Assembly (NCBI GenBank): GCA_947471745.1
Contig: CANJKZ010000063.1
Coordinates: 847,001 to 911,000 of the forward strand
Length of the DNA: 64,000 nt
From: Closterium sp. Naga37s-1
Taxonomy: Eukaryota; Streptophyta; Zygnematophyceae; Desmidiales; Closteriaceae
Direction: 5' to 3'
Part shown: positions 10,451 to 22,479 of the stretch, in pieces
Layout: each line of letters starts with the position of its first letter
How positions within the stretch are numbered: position 1 is the first letter of the stretch
Notes under the pieces: model-generated
Database searches by the model: none
Told to the model about the DNA's origin: nothing
The model's input: only the letters and a program-made list of their open reading frames with translations
Translations under genes and position numbers: made by a program

Positions 10451-13400
10451 ATGGCGAGCGACACACGCTCCAAGACCAAGTTGGCCGGAGGATCCAGAGG
10501 CCAAACGAATCTGACGGCCGAAGGACAAGCCAACCCGGCTGCGACAAATGAGGCGACAACCACGATAAGTACAGCTGCGCTCGAGCAGTTGTTTTCGCGA
10601 CTATCAACCATGGAGAAATATCTCCAAGCACTGCGCAAAGGCGACGCGAGAACCCCCTCGCAACCAGCACAACCCACTCAACCGGCCACAAACAGCCGAG
10701 ATACCGCCACGCACACCTTCTCCCTCGACACAGACAAATCAACACCAACAGCCCCCCGTCCAAGTGATGAAGTCATTAACTCTGCGCAAGCACGCTTTCT
10801 CAGCGTCTCCAAAATCAAGACTACTGCCGCGTTCAACGGCAAGGACTTCTATACATGGAGTTTTGAGCGTAGATCTACCATTACTTCGACGGCTCCTATC
10901 ATAAACCAGTGGAAGACACCGAAGACGCCCGGGCTCAATACTACTGCGAGTCCCTCATGGCGTACAGCGTGCTGCTAAGGAACATGACGCCCGCGGAGCA
11001 ACTCGTCATCCGCTCCTACAAAGAGAGCGCCGCTCCAGCCTTGGAAGCCTGGAAGCACCTTGTTGAGGTATATTAGCCGAAGGGCTCAGTCACCTCGAGC
11101 AGGCTCCTGCAACAACTTATGGAGACAAAGATGGGGAACGGGGAGAAAGCGAATTCATACATCAATCGCTGTCGGAACATCCGTGATCAAATCACGAAGC
11201 ATGGAAGCGCAATTTCGGAGGAAATCTTCGTCAACATAGTCCTTCAAGGACTCGGGCCCGAGTGGAAGCACTGCAAAGCGCTGCTCCAACAAAGGGGGAC
11301 AATCTCAGAAGCCGCCTTGTACGCCGCTCTTCTGACAGAGCAGCAAGACATGGACTCAATCAAGTCCAACTCCGCGCCACGACGGAACCAGCTCGCCTTC
11401 TACGGCGACAATCAAGAAGAGCGACGACAACCGAGGCGCCACTACTGCAAAATATGCAAGATATTTGGACACTCAACGGACCGATGCAGGTACCGGTTCA
11501 ACAATCGCCCCCATAACCCCTTTCACCAGAAGAACTGGGCTGGCCGACAAGACGCCCGCAATTCTCAGCCTCAACACCAAGCTCCTCGTCCCCCTGCTCA
11601 ACAACATCAGCAGCAGCAGGCACCCCAAACGGGAGCTACCAGAAACGTAATCGCGAACATGGCGACAAGACGTCGCCCACGAGCTACTTCGTCGGACGAA
11701 GAGGACGAGCCTACCGGCGCGCTAATCCAACCTGAAGAGGGTTACAACAATCCCTTTACAGAAGATACCAGACGACTATTGTTACTCCACGGCTCGCACT
11801 GCTTCTCCGCAACAACAACCGCGCCCACAACACCTGGTATTTGGACAGTTGTTGCGGCCAGCACATGGTGGGATCCGTTCGTTACATCTCGAACATCAAC
11901 CGCGCTCCCGCCACCTACGTCACTGTCGCCAACAACGAAGAGCTGCGCGCAAACGCGCAAGGCATCGTCGTGCTCCAAGCACGAGATAGCAATACGCACA
12001 TCACCTTCAACGACGTGCTCTACGTGCTGGACTTACGCTTTAACTTGATGTCCGCGGCACAACTCTCTGACTGCGGAGTCACCTTCACCACCGACCCTCT
12101 CACCCGCGACCTCATTCTCACCTACGCTCCCCTTGATACCCCCGTCGAAACACACAAATACCTCGGAAGATCACGTTCAATCGACGAAGTTTACGTGCTC
12201 GACTTCGACATACCTGACTGCAGAGCATCGTCGGACGAACTCGTGGATCTCGTTCCAGATATTTTCTCCCGCACGAATGTAGAGTCTTGGCAGCATCCGG
12301 ATGGACGTCCCTAGATCCGCCGCACTCCTAACCCCCACGAGATAAATCTGCACCAACCCGGACCAGACCGGCTCTACACCACCTGCTTCACGCCCACGGC
12401 GAGCCGCACCGAAGAAGTTGAGAAAGATTACGCAGCAATTCAAGAAGCGGAAAGCGCCGAAACCGAACCTGAAGGCATGACAGAAATGGAGCTGGCGGTA
12501 ACCACTCACCACGTCTTCGGCACCAAGAATAAAGAGCTCGGCATGCAAGAACAGGAGTTGCCAACACCCGCAGCTGAAACTCTCTGCTGGACCCTGGAGG
12601 AAGCCACGGTCGGAAAGTTCGATGAGGAGAATCAGCCGCGCCCTTACCCCCGCGACGTCTGCCGCACCATCGACAAGGAGTGGAAAGATCCAGACAAGCC
12701 CGAGGAGCTCAGCGTAAAGGAAGAGGAAGAGAAAGCTGAAGCAAAAGAGAAGGAACGCCTGTACCAAGAGCGACTCGCTGCAGGATGGAGCCCGGAGAGG
12801 AGGATGGGGAGATACCGGAGGAACGTGGGCATCAGCAACAGGTGCATCTGGCACCACAGGCGGCTGGGGTGTTGTTGGAGCAACTGGCGGAGGAGGCTGG
12901 GGTACCAGCACCGGATGGGGCAACTATGACTACTCAGATGCGCCACCTACCCGAGAAGAATTGGAGGAGATGGAGAGAGAGATTGTTGCCGAGCGTGCAG
13001 CAGAGCAACCACCCCCACGAGTCATAGTTCCTCTCGGACGACCTCCATCACACAGACGTCCATCTCCGCCGCCATCACCTTACAACTGGAATTGGACCTG
13101 GTCTACGATTGAGGAGGGGAACGTACCATCAACCCCGCCTCGCGACTCACTTGGACCAATCTCGCGCCCAGATCCATTCGCACGCTTCATCGAGGGCACC
13201 AGGACTCCGCTTACCACAATCCCCGATCGCAACTTCCTCGCGCTCTATCTCACAACAGCACCTGCAGACGGGCAGACAGCAGCCAAACCAGAAGCAGAGG
13301 AGGAGGAAGACGAAGCAGAACCAGGAGAGGAAGAAGGACCCGTGCTTGAAATCCCGCACGAAACACAAGCAGAGGCATCCACATATCACGCACGTTACCT

Positions 13401-16287
13401 GCGCACCCGTGGAGTCCGCGCAGAAGATGATCTCTGGCATCAGCGACTCGGCCATCCCTCGCTCCAGACGTTCAACAACTGCATCCGCGCCAAAGTTTTC
13501 CTGCCAGGAGCCCTGCTACGCCCCGATGGCATGGAACCACTCAGCACATCACACCCAACCACCTGCACCGTCTGCCCCACTGCTGCTCTTACACACCAAG
13601 CCTACCCCTCACTGGAGCCGAGTACCAATCGCTACAAAAAGCTGCAGAAGGTCTACAGTGACTACATCTTGATCACCTGTGAAGGAATCAATGCTGAGAA
13701 CAACACCCTCACCTTTGTGGACGCGTACTCACGACACGTCTGGGTCACCAACGTCGACGTCCGCTCCAAGGCTCCTGAGATTTGTCGCATCTGGCTCGCA
13801 CACGCGCATCGGCAATCGGGAAAGAAGCTGAAAATCTGGCGGACCGACGGCGCCAAGGAATTTCGCAGCCATGAGCTAGAAGGTCTTCTCGCGGAGAAGG
13901 GGATCAAGCACCACATCTCACTCCCCTACGATCACCAGCAACAAGGCGTCGCAGAGAGAGTCAACCGCACTCTCATGACGAAGGTTCGCGCCCTCATGAA
14001 CCAGTCCGGCCTACCCAAGAGGTTCTGGCCGTACGCCATGAACCACGACGTGCGCCTGCACAACCTTCTCTCCACCACGGCGAACAGGGGAAATCTCTCC
14101 CCGCACATGAAGTGGACCGGGACAAGGGGAGACACCTCCATGCTGAGGGTTTGGGGGTGCGTAGTGCAGTATCGGCCGACATCTGCGACCATTGGCAAGT
14201 TCACTCAGCGCGCACGATGGGGAGTTCACTTGGGACTCAGCCACGAGTAAAAGGGCTGGCTGGTCCTCGACATCGACACCAACAAGATTGTGCCGGCGCG
14301 TGACATCCTCTTCTACAAACGACTCACCTTGGAGCAGTGGAACGAGGATCAACGCAGCCATGTCGCACCAGCTTACGCCAACCACGGCTGCATCTTCGCC
14401 TCGCCGGAAGGTGAGGCTACAGCAGCAGTGCTTGAGCGCGACCCCACGGACGAACATCCTGGCGTACCTCCTCGTCCACACTACGACAACGATGATGATG
14501 ACAGCGACGACGCTCCCCGCGCCCGGACCGTCACGTCGCCATGCTCCACCAAGCAACACCCGCGCGCGCGCCTTGGCCCGCGCGCGGCCCACGAAAGTGA
14601 TGATGATGACGTAGTAGAAGTCACCGCTCAGGAAGCCGAAAGAGCATCCAACGTCACAGGCCTTCAACTGCTCGGCCTGCACACAACAGTCGCCACCACA
14701 CCCCGCATCGTCGAACCTAAGAATCCGCGACAGGCCCTCACTGTACCACACGCCAAGGAGTGGCGTGCAGCCATGGATGCGGACCTAAAAGCACTGGAGT
14801 CACGCGACACCTGGGTTCTAGTCGATCGTGCAGCAGTGAAGGGGAGGAGGGTGCTAAGCGGAAAATGGGTCTTCCGTGTCAAGACCGCTGCTGACGGAAC
14901 TATCGAGCGCTTCAAGGCACGCTGGGTTGTACGCGGCTACGACCAGCGCCACGACATCGATTTTGACTAGACATTCGCTCCTGTCAGCCGCCATACCTCT
15001 ATGAGGATCCTACTCGCCATCGCTGCAGCTAAGCACCTACCACTGCGGCAGATCGACGTAAAAAACGCGTTCCTATATGCGTTGGTCGATGCAACCATCT
15101 TCGTGGAGCAACCTCACACCTACGGGGAAGGAGACCCCAGGGTCTGCCAGCTGAAGAAATCTCTCTACGGCATAAAACACGCGACGCGTCTCTGGCAGCA
15201 ACACCTGCACAAGATACTTCTGGAGATCAATTTCAGACATGTGCCGCATGACCCGGGAATGTACCGCCTTCACTTCAACGGCGATTACATCCTCCTGACA
15301 GTCTACGTCGACGACCTGCTGTACACCGGCACCTGCAACAAGCTTCTGGACTAGTTCGAAGCAAATCTGGCGCAGCGCGTAGACATCACCATCAACCACA
15401 AAGTCACGCAGTTCCTAGGGCTGAACATTACTTACGTGCCAGAAGCAATTCATCTGTCAGCTTCCAAGTACGCAGAGCAGCTGGGGGAATGCTTCAAAAT
15501 CTCGCCCGCACCACTCTCAACTCCTTATCGCACCCCCAACGCCAACTACAAACCGGACAACAAACCTCTGACACCCGCAGGACTCCACCTTTATCAACAG
15601 CAACTGGGGTGCCTGCTGTTCGCCTCCGTCACCTGCCGACCCGACCTCTCGTACATCGCCAACCAACTGGCACAGTATTCCCACAAGCCAGTAGCAGAGG
15701 ACCAACTGGACCTGGAGCGCGCCCTACAGTATTTCATATCCACACCTGACATCGGGCTCTCCTACTCCACACTGACAACAACATCGTTCAACCTCAACGG
15801 CTACGTGGACGCAGATCACGTTGCTGACCTCGCCAATCGACGGTCACGAACTGGCTTCGTCTTTCGCCTGGAGCCAACAGGACCAATCTCCTGGAACTCG
15901 CAAAAGCAGGAACTGGTTGCCATGTCATCGGCCGAAGCAGAGTACATCGCCGCGACAGCCGCAGTTCGCGAAGGACTCTATCTGCAAGAACTGTTGCAGG
16001 AGGCGAAAATCTCAACTTCGCCCACCTTTCGCCCCCACTGCGACAACCAGAGTGCCATCAAAATCGCGAACAAGCCAGGGTTCGTCAACCGCACGAAGCA
16101 CATCGCGCTTCGATACTTCTCCGTCAAGGACGAAATTGACCAAGGCAAGGTTGATCTCACGTACTGCCCTACCACCGAGATGGCAGCTGATATCCTCACC
16201 AAGCGACTGCCACGTCAGCAGTACAAGCACTGCTCCGACCTCACGGGAGTAGTCAAGCGAGTCAGCCCTCTTCGCGTCCAGGAATGA
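10451..16287 (+). pseudogene. Copia-1 gag-pol remnant
   Basis: Parts recognised in order: gag about 10451-11450; a CCHC zinc knuckle (CKICKIFGHSTDRC) near 11445-11490; a decayed protease region near 11840-12060; GAG-pre-integrase with LWHQRLGHPS near 13435; integrase core near 13640-14230 with WRTDGAKEF and the QQGVAERVNRTL helix; reverse transcriptase near 14750-15420 including YVDDLLYTG; RNase H near 15800-16280 including the SSAEAEYIAATAA motif and RTKHIALRYF. The order is classic Ty1/Copia. The region has several breaks and no function is expected. Confidence 0.9.
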
Positions 16288-16674
16288 AGGGGAGTGTTAC
16301 GATATGAAAAATGAGTAAGGCATTCCTGTATGCTGCAGTAGCCGACTCTACCGAGTACGAAGTCGAGGAGTCAGAAGAGTCGAAGCGACACCAGCAACCG
16401 TCAGATCAAGACCAATGCACGGTCTGAAGTGAAAAGAGCAGGAACAGGTCTGAAACGGGTTCCCGCGCCGCACGGTTGAACTTCGCTGTAATAAGGGAAT
16501 GTACCCCTTAGAGTACATGGCTAGTCTAGGTCGTTTCGTATTCCCTGAATTCTATATATAAACCCGATGTATGCATGTTTTTATTATCTCAGTCATTTAC
16601 ATTCACTCTGACCTAAGGTCAATACTTCCGCTGCAACAACTACTATCTGTGATCAACCCTGAGACGATCCTTTG

Positions 16675-18274
16675 TGTGAAAGTTTAGAAGGAAGAAGAGG
16701 ATTGCACTAGCAAGAATGGGGATACAAATAGCAAAACCCTAGAAGAGTTGTACTCGCTATAGAGCACCCCACTACAGGCTAGAGCATAATATTCTGACAC
16801 ACCCCCATAGCCAAAGTGGGGTGTAATCAGCAGAGCAAGCAAAAGAAAACAAGCTCAGGGTGGATCACAATGTCACCACACATTCTGAGCACAAGTACAA
16901 GAGGTAGCAGTTTTATAGTTAACAAATATAAGCAAAGCTAGAGGCTATCACAGAGGGCAAGTGAGGAGGAGGAGAGACTGTGGGGGAGAGAAGATGGGAG
17001 GCGACTGCTGACGCTGCAGACACACAGACGAGCTGCTGGCTCAGTGGCTACCGGAACAGCGCTCCGGACTACTGGGGTAACTGGCCCCGCGGCTAAAAGT
17101 AGCGGCAGACGAGCAACGGACCCACGGGCGACTGGCGACTACCGGAGATTGTAGCCTCCGGACTGCTGCTGCTGCTGACGACACGACGACCGCCTCCATT
17201 CAACCTCCCCCAACTGTCCCACCCCCATTTCACACACCCCCTGTTCAAACCCTAGCTCTACTCACACTCCACCCCCCTAGCACCACTCCGTACACTCCCA
17301 CACATCCACCCCCCTCAGCGATAGCTGCAGCAGTGGGAGACGAAGGAGGAGGAGGAGCAGGCGACGCCACACACCCGCCACCCCCCAACCGCCACCCCCC
17401 AACCGCCACCCCCCAAACCCTAAAAACAGGGTAGGGAGGTAGGGGGGGGGGGGGGCAACGCGCGGCCCCCTGCGGCCCCCCCCAGGGTCGCCTCGACAGG
17501 CGACGGGAGTTGGGCCGGGGCAGGTCGGGGCCGGGGCAGGTCGGGGCCGGGGCAGGTCCGGGACGGGGCAGCAGGGGCCGCGCACGGCTCCCCTGGGCAG
17601 CGCGACGGGGCAGCAGGGCCGCGCGACGGGGCAGCAGGGGCCGCGCGCGGCTCCCCTGGGCAGCGCGACGGGGCAGCAGGGCCGCGCGACGGGGCAGCAG
17701 GGGCCGCGCGCGGCTCCCCTGGGCAGCGCGACGGGGCAGCAGGGCCGCGCGACGGGGCAGCAGGGGCCGCGCGCGGCTCCCCTGGGCAGCGCGACGGGGC
17801 AGCAGGGCCGCGCGACGGGGCAGCAGGGGCCGCGCGCGGCTCCCCTGGGCGGCGCGACGGGTCCCCGTCGCCCGTCGCAGCGCCTCCCGGGGGCGACGCG
17901 ACGAGTGACGGGGCAGAAACCCGTCGCGCGCCTCGGGGCGCACGGCGGGCAGAAAACCGCCGCGCGCCTCGGGGCGCACGGCGGGCAGAAAAACCGCCGC
18001 GCGCCTCGGGGCGCACGGCGGGAAGAAAAACTGCCGCACGCCACGGGGCGTGCGGCACAGAGAGTAGCAGTAGCAGTTGCAGCGGAAGCAACAAGGTGGT
18101 GAGCCCACCCACAGGATCGATCCAAGGGGATCGACCTGCTCTGATAGCATGTGAAAGTTTAGAAGGAAGAAGAGGATTGCACTAGCAAGAATGGGGATAC
18201 AAATAGCAAAACCCTAGAAGAGTTGTACTCGCTATAGAGCACCCCACTACAGGCTAGAGCATAATATTCTGACA
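16675..18274 (-). mobile_element. Non-autonomous 1.6-kb LTR element (TRIM/LARD-like), very young
   Basis: The 125-bp terminal repeats at 16675-16799 and 18150-18274 are identical by eye. They are flanked by the 5-bp duplication CTTTG (16670-16674 and 18275-18279). Read on the minus strand, the LTR is TGTCAGAATATT...TTTCACA. It is followed at once by TGCTATCAGAGCAGG, a tRNA-Met-type primer site, and the far LTR is preceded by CTATGGGGGTG, a polypurine tract. No gag or pol domain is present. The interior holds a 63-bp tandem repeat and an Arg/Pro/Ala-rich open frame. LTR ends, primer site and polypurine tract resemble those of the Copia element at 22233-29615, so it was probably mobilised by that family. 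Confidence 0.88.
17570..17860. repeat. 63-bp tandem repeat inside the non-autonomous element
   Basis: Copies start with CCGCGCGCGGCTCCCCTGGG at about 17578 (one variant base), 17641, 17704, 17767 and 17830. The period is 63 bp (21 codons), so several frames stay open. Two smaller degenerate arrays flank it (GGTCGGGGCCGGGGCA to the left, CGCCTCGGGGCGCACGGCGG to the right). Confidence 0.9.
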
Positions 18275-18304
18275 CTTTGCTAAGTCCTGTTTAGGATTGT
18301 AACA

Positions 18305-19120
18305 CGGGCCAATAGCGTTTTCACTCCCAACCAACCTTCATAAGGTTGAACTTCTTGGCCCGCGGGTTTTAACTGGTAGACAATCACGCGAATGGTCACA
18401 CATGAAACTCCCGCCCAAGCAGCCTGAAACTTAGCAATTCCCCCCCCCCCCCCGCTCGCGCTAAAAAAAAAAAAAAAAAAAAACAACCAATCGGAAACGG
18501 TTGGAATTCGTACGGATCAAACATAAACACCTGGCAAGTTACATGTTTAGGGTTTATCAATCCGAAAATGCATCCAGTCTCCGAACGTTTTTTTTTTTTT
18601 TTTTTTTTCGCGTTATTCACTGCACGACTTGGCGCGAGCGAGAAATTGGTCTGGTTTCATGTATTCTCGGCGGGAGTTTCATGTCTTACCATTCGCGTGA
18701 TTTTCTGCCTGATTTTGGTGGTTGAACCCGTTACCCCACTTACCAGCCCCGTTAAAACACTCGAAAGAGTTACCATACGCGTTTTCATGTTACCGAAAAC
18801 GTTATCGGGTTCCATGTTTCTTATTAGTGGCATAAATTCCCGAAAATATACGGGCTGTCTGGTTTCTTGATACATATATATTTTTGTCTAACCCCAAGTC
18901 AGTTCTTTCTGACAAAATTTGTAAGGATATAGAGAATCCTTACTGTAGTAGTCCTTAGCAAGGACACTCAGAGGGCCACGCGTCAAGAGGTTCGGCCTAC
19001 AATTCCGCACCCAACCCAAACGCGAGTCGCCCCCGCACCAATCGCAACACTTCCAACCCATCTTCGCCCGACCTTTCCGCCTAGCTAGAATCCCCCCTAT
19101 AAAATCCCGTCAGTTTCATT
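18305..19120. other. Gene-free stretch with an inverted repeat
   Basis: No gene is seen. It contains the foldback listed at 18381-18703. Degenerate GTTACC/CGTT motifs lie at 18728-18810, and AT-rich sequence follows up to the solo LTR. Confidence 0.4.
18381..18703. repeat. Foldback (MITE-like) inverted repeat with A and T tracts
   Basis: CAATCACGCGAATGG...ATGAAACTCCCGCC at 18381-18415 is mirrored on the opposite strand by 18669-18703, with only a few differences. Further in, CTCGCGCTAA plus an A tract (18461-18483) faces a T tract (18588-18608) and GGCGCGAGCGAG. The arms are therefore about 100 bp each with small gaps. No target duplication was identified. Confidence 0.6.
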
Positions 19121-20186
19121 GTATCTGTTGACGGGAGTTGGCCTTGCCCTCGCTTGGGCGAAGCTGACTTCGTGGTCAGGTGTGCGGGAGGTGTAGCCGA
19201 CCATCTGCAGTGGGTGACACCGACTTCGTGGTCGGGTGCGCGGGAGGTGCAGCCGACCGTCCGCAGAGGACGACGCCAGTCTGGGCGTGCAGGTCGACGA
19301 AGTTGGTCGACCTGCGCGGGACCACTGTGAGAGAGGTCGACGAGGGTGGTCGACGATGGTGGTCGACGAAGCGGTTCGTCGACCCGCGCGGAATCATCGC
19401 GCAACCGTCGACGTTGGGAGTGCGACGGTAGTTGCCGACTTGGGTGGTCGACAAAGGTGTTCGTCGACCAGGGTGGGCACAGATGGTGGTCGACGACGAA
19501 GATCGTCGACCTACGACGACAAAGCTCATCGACCTACGCCGACGGAGGTCATCGACATGCAGGGTCGCCTGGAACTTTACCCGGTCGACCGAGTTACTTG
19601 CTCGGCGAAGTTCTGCGGAGGTGCCCGAATGTCGTCGAGGTTGTTGTGGCGAAGTCGACCAGCGTGGCAGCACGTGGTCGACGTGGCTCGTCAGGCGCAA
19701 GGCATGTGGCCGACTTGGCACCTGCGCAATTTGCGCGACAGTGCACGTCGTGCGTAACTGTCTACAAATACATGCGAAGTAGGTGCACGCGCATGCGCAT
19801 ACAATCACCTACGGATGCAACGCTGGCAGATCGCTCTGTTGCAGCGTTGGCAAGCCGCGCTGGTGCAGCGTTGGCAGGCCGCCATTCTGCAGCGTTGGCA
19901 AGTCGCCCAGAAGCTGCGTCGGCGGGCCGCCGATTTGCTACGTTGGCAGGTCGACACTTTGCTGCGCTGGAGGTCGACCTGCCTGTGTGCTAGGCAACCT
20001 TTGCATCTGATGTAGTAATTATTGCCACTACTTGTTCATTCTGTATTCCCAACTTTTCCTCGTGAAACTGTTGCTGTTTTTTCTCTGCGAATGCACACGT
20101 GTTAAGGAACGTTGCAATCACTCTCACAACCCGTGCCTACCTCGTAGTCTAGCTCCCACCGTTGTAGAAATTCTCTCCGCAGTATC
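19121..20186 (+). mobile_element. Solo LTR, about 1056 bp, GTCGAC-rich family, with GTATC duplication
   Basis: It begins TGTTGACGGGAGTTGG at 19126, ends CTCTCCGCA at 20181, and is flanked by GTATC at 19121-19125 and 20182-20186. The left half is dense in GGTCGACGAAGGT-type units (many GTCGAC sites). Positions 19815-19975 carry a degenerate tandem repeat of about 27 bp around GCAGCGTTGGCAGGCCGC. A second copy is at 30448-31404. The internal region of this element is not present in the window, so its superfamily is unknown. Confidence 0.8.
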
Positions 20187-20496
20187 GTCATTCAGTAATT
20201 TTACAGTCTCGTTACTCGTTATTCTGCGCACTCTGAAATTTCATTCATAACAAAGTAGAAATAGCAATCTTATAGTTCAAACTAACTAAAATTGTTTGTC
20301 TGGGAAATCATATGATAAAAAAACAGCCAATGATAAATCATACTATAAACGATCATATGATAAAAATTAGGTATGAGTTTCAGACCATCAGACCGAAATC
20401 ATCTGATAACAAGGACCAGGGTACATTTACGGTACTGTGGGTCAATTTCTGGAGAGGCGTCACAAAGGAGGCGCCACAGCGGAACTGTAATGTCAT
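20187..20496. other. Short AT-rich spacer
   Basis: AT-rich unique sequence. I see no gene or element signature. Confidence 0.4.
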
Positions 20497-20885
20497 GTAA
20501 CATAAAATTGAACTTATAGAGAGTGAATGGGTTATTCAAGTTCCCTCAGGGTTGATCGCGGGTGCTGCGTCTGAAGAAAAGGGGTGATTGGATGGCCACA
20601 ACTGTCAAAGTGAATGTAAAACGACCGAAGTGATTATAACATAGAAATACATCGGTTTATAATATTACACCGAAATACGAGAAGACCCAACTAACAATAT
20701 ACTCCAAGAAATGCATTCCTTATTGCAACGGCATCGGAAACCGTACGCGGTTCGGTAACCGTTTGGACCGTCGTCCCGCCTTTTGATTTTGAGTTGCTCT
20801 TATGTAACTGTATTGCCGCAGCTGTCTTCGCCTCTTCATATTTCGTTCTCAATACTGTGTGCTTCGTTTGTTACTTTGTCGCCCC
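20497..20885 (-). mobile_element. Degraded solo LTR of the Copia-1 family
   Basis: Read on the minus strand it aligns loosely with the Copia-1 LTR. Shared landmarks include GGGTTGATC, GTGAATGTAAA, ACATCGG(G)TTTATA, CGAAATACGA and the ATTCCTTATT segment. Divergence is high and both ends are approximate. Older than the copy at 29997-30402. Confidence 0.5.
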
Positions 20886-21929
20886 GGATAAAGGTGCACC
20901 CACGCTCATAATGAATCGTGCCTTTTTAAGGGGGGTCGAGTAAAGTTCTTTAGCGCATGCACTTACCGTCTACAATGGCAAATTTAAAATGATTTTTGTT
21001 CTCCTTTGACCAAACGGGAGCTCTCTTTAACGCGAACACAACCATATCAACATCACATGGGCGCGTCCATGAAAGAAAGTCGGTAATCCGCCAGCGAAGC
21101 TGATTGCTGCCATTACTTCTCTTCTAGATTCATCCTTATTGCCAGCGCTTAGTCGGAAAGTTGCCTTGCGGCTCAATCACAGAGTCATGCTCAGCCGGGT
21201 TGAGGGTCTCGTATCACACATTCTAGAACCGGGCGAGTATTCCTCGCTAGCGCAGCAAAATCCGTGCGATGCATGCTCCTCTTCATGTGTTAGCCAGGGT
21301 TTTCCGTCGTTCATCGATGAGGATTTTGAGCCACGTCATAGACGAGATATCTTATTGTGGCCCATTTGTGCACCCCTTTCTTGATTCTTTTCGTCATTCT
21401 CCCTCCCTCCCGACTGGCTGCAGAAGCCATGGCGGATTTGCCAGGCACACACTATCTTTTCAGATGCTATCCGACTGCCTCTTTTACTATTACTGAAGAC
21501 AGGTGGCTTAGGCATAGAACACCTGAACCACCAATGCCACCCACGCCACCTGTAACCCCCCTCCTGCTCCTCCAGCGCCTCCTGCTCCTCTTGTTCCTCC
21601 AAATCCGCCTGCTCCATCCGTGTCGATCAGTCAACTAGTGTTAACGCTGCTGCAACTGGGCGTGTTCGCGATCGATGAATTTGTGGAAGAAACCGAATCT
21701 GAGCAGTAAAAAGACCCGCCCGGATCCACGATGGGGTGAGCCCGAAAAAATACCTGTGGGATGAGAGTGTCGTCGGCGCAGAGGATGATGTTTGCGCCGA
21801 CGATGGGTTGAATACTGCTCACGAGACTGATTACTTGAGGAACTTCTGATTCCTACCTTCCCGACGCCTAACCGAAAGCATTCCCACCCCTCTACCGAAA
21901 TCGTGACTCCCGCACCCCCTCTCCCAAGA
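20886..21929. other. Gene-poor region upstream of the pogo-like transposase remnant
   Basis: No intact gene is supported. Positions 21760-21850 contain an acidic reading frame (WDESVVGAEDDVCADDG) that could be the N-terminal part of the transposase, but this is weak. Confidence 0.35.
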
Positions 21930-22232
21930 ACAAGCCGACGCAGAGAAAGCGACATGCGTACACGTTGCATGAGAAGCTCAAGTGGCTTGTGCGTCTCGAG
22001 GTCATAAAGGTGGTAAGTGAGGTGTCGAGGGAGTCGGGCACATCTCCCTCAAACAATTGGTGGAGTGGAAGAAGAAGGCCGCAATACTCAAACTTACTAT
22101 TGCTTGCCGAAAGCGCTTACAGAGGCGAGGAAGGTCCTCGTGGTATCGCGACATGGAGCTCAGGGCCTATGCCAACCTTATCGACTTTCGGTGCAAATGT
22201 ATTGCCATGCCAACCTTTGGTTTGCTACGGAC

Positions 22233-22367
22233 TGTCAGAACATTATATAGCTTATGCTGTTGTGTAGGCTATAGTGGGGTATCCCATAGGGGGTACAATC
22301 CAATTAGGGTTTCCTATATGTACTCACTTCATTCATAGTTCATTCATTTCGCGTTCTCCTCTCCACA
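22233..22367 (+). repeat. Copia-2 5' LTR (135 bp)
   Basis: TGTCAGAACATTATATAG...TCTCCTCTCCACA. Nearly identical to 29481-29615. Confidence 0.95.
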
Positions 22368-22479
22368 TGGAATCAGAGCAGGTCCCCTCCTAGGGACTGT
22401 TTCTAGGGCCCACCGAAGCGCGCCCCGAGGCGCGCTTTCCTTTTTTTTAGCAACCCTCCGTGTCGCCCCTAGCGGCCCG

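Larger units (their letters stand above)
16295..18304 (+). repeat. Copia-1 3' LTR, interrupted
   Basis: LTR sequence occupies 16295-16674 and 18280-18304. The intervening 1.6 kb is a younger LTR element plus one copy of its 5-bp target duplication. Confidence 0.92.
9970..18309 (+). mobile_element. Ty1/Copia LTR retrotransposon (family Copia-1), old and broken, with a nested insertion
   Basis: The 5' LTR is 9975-10386. The 3' LTR runs from 16295 to 18304 and is interrupted by the element at 16675-18274. The target-site duplication CGGGC lies at 9970-9974 and 18305-18309. A tRNA-Met-type primer site (TGGTATCAGAGT) follows the 5' LTR at 10387, and a short purine-rich tract (GAATGAAGGGGAG) precedes the 3' LTR. 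Domain remnants appear in Copia order (gag, protease, integrase, reverse transcriptase, RNase H). The LTRs differ at roughly twenty positions by eye (about 5 percent), so the copy is moderately old. The coding part has several breaks and is treated as a fossil. Confidence 0.95.

Noticed and set aside
10451-16287. Treating Copia-1 coding pieces as separate host genes
   Set aside because: All pieces fall in Copia domain order between LTRs with a target duplication. It is a decayed element.
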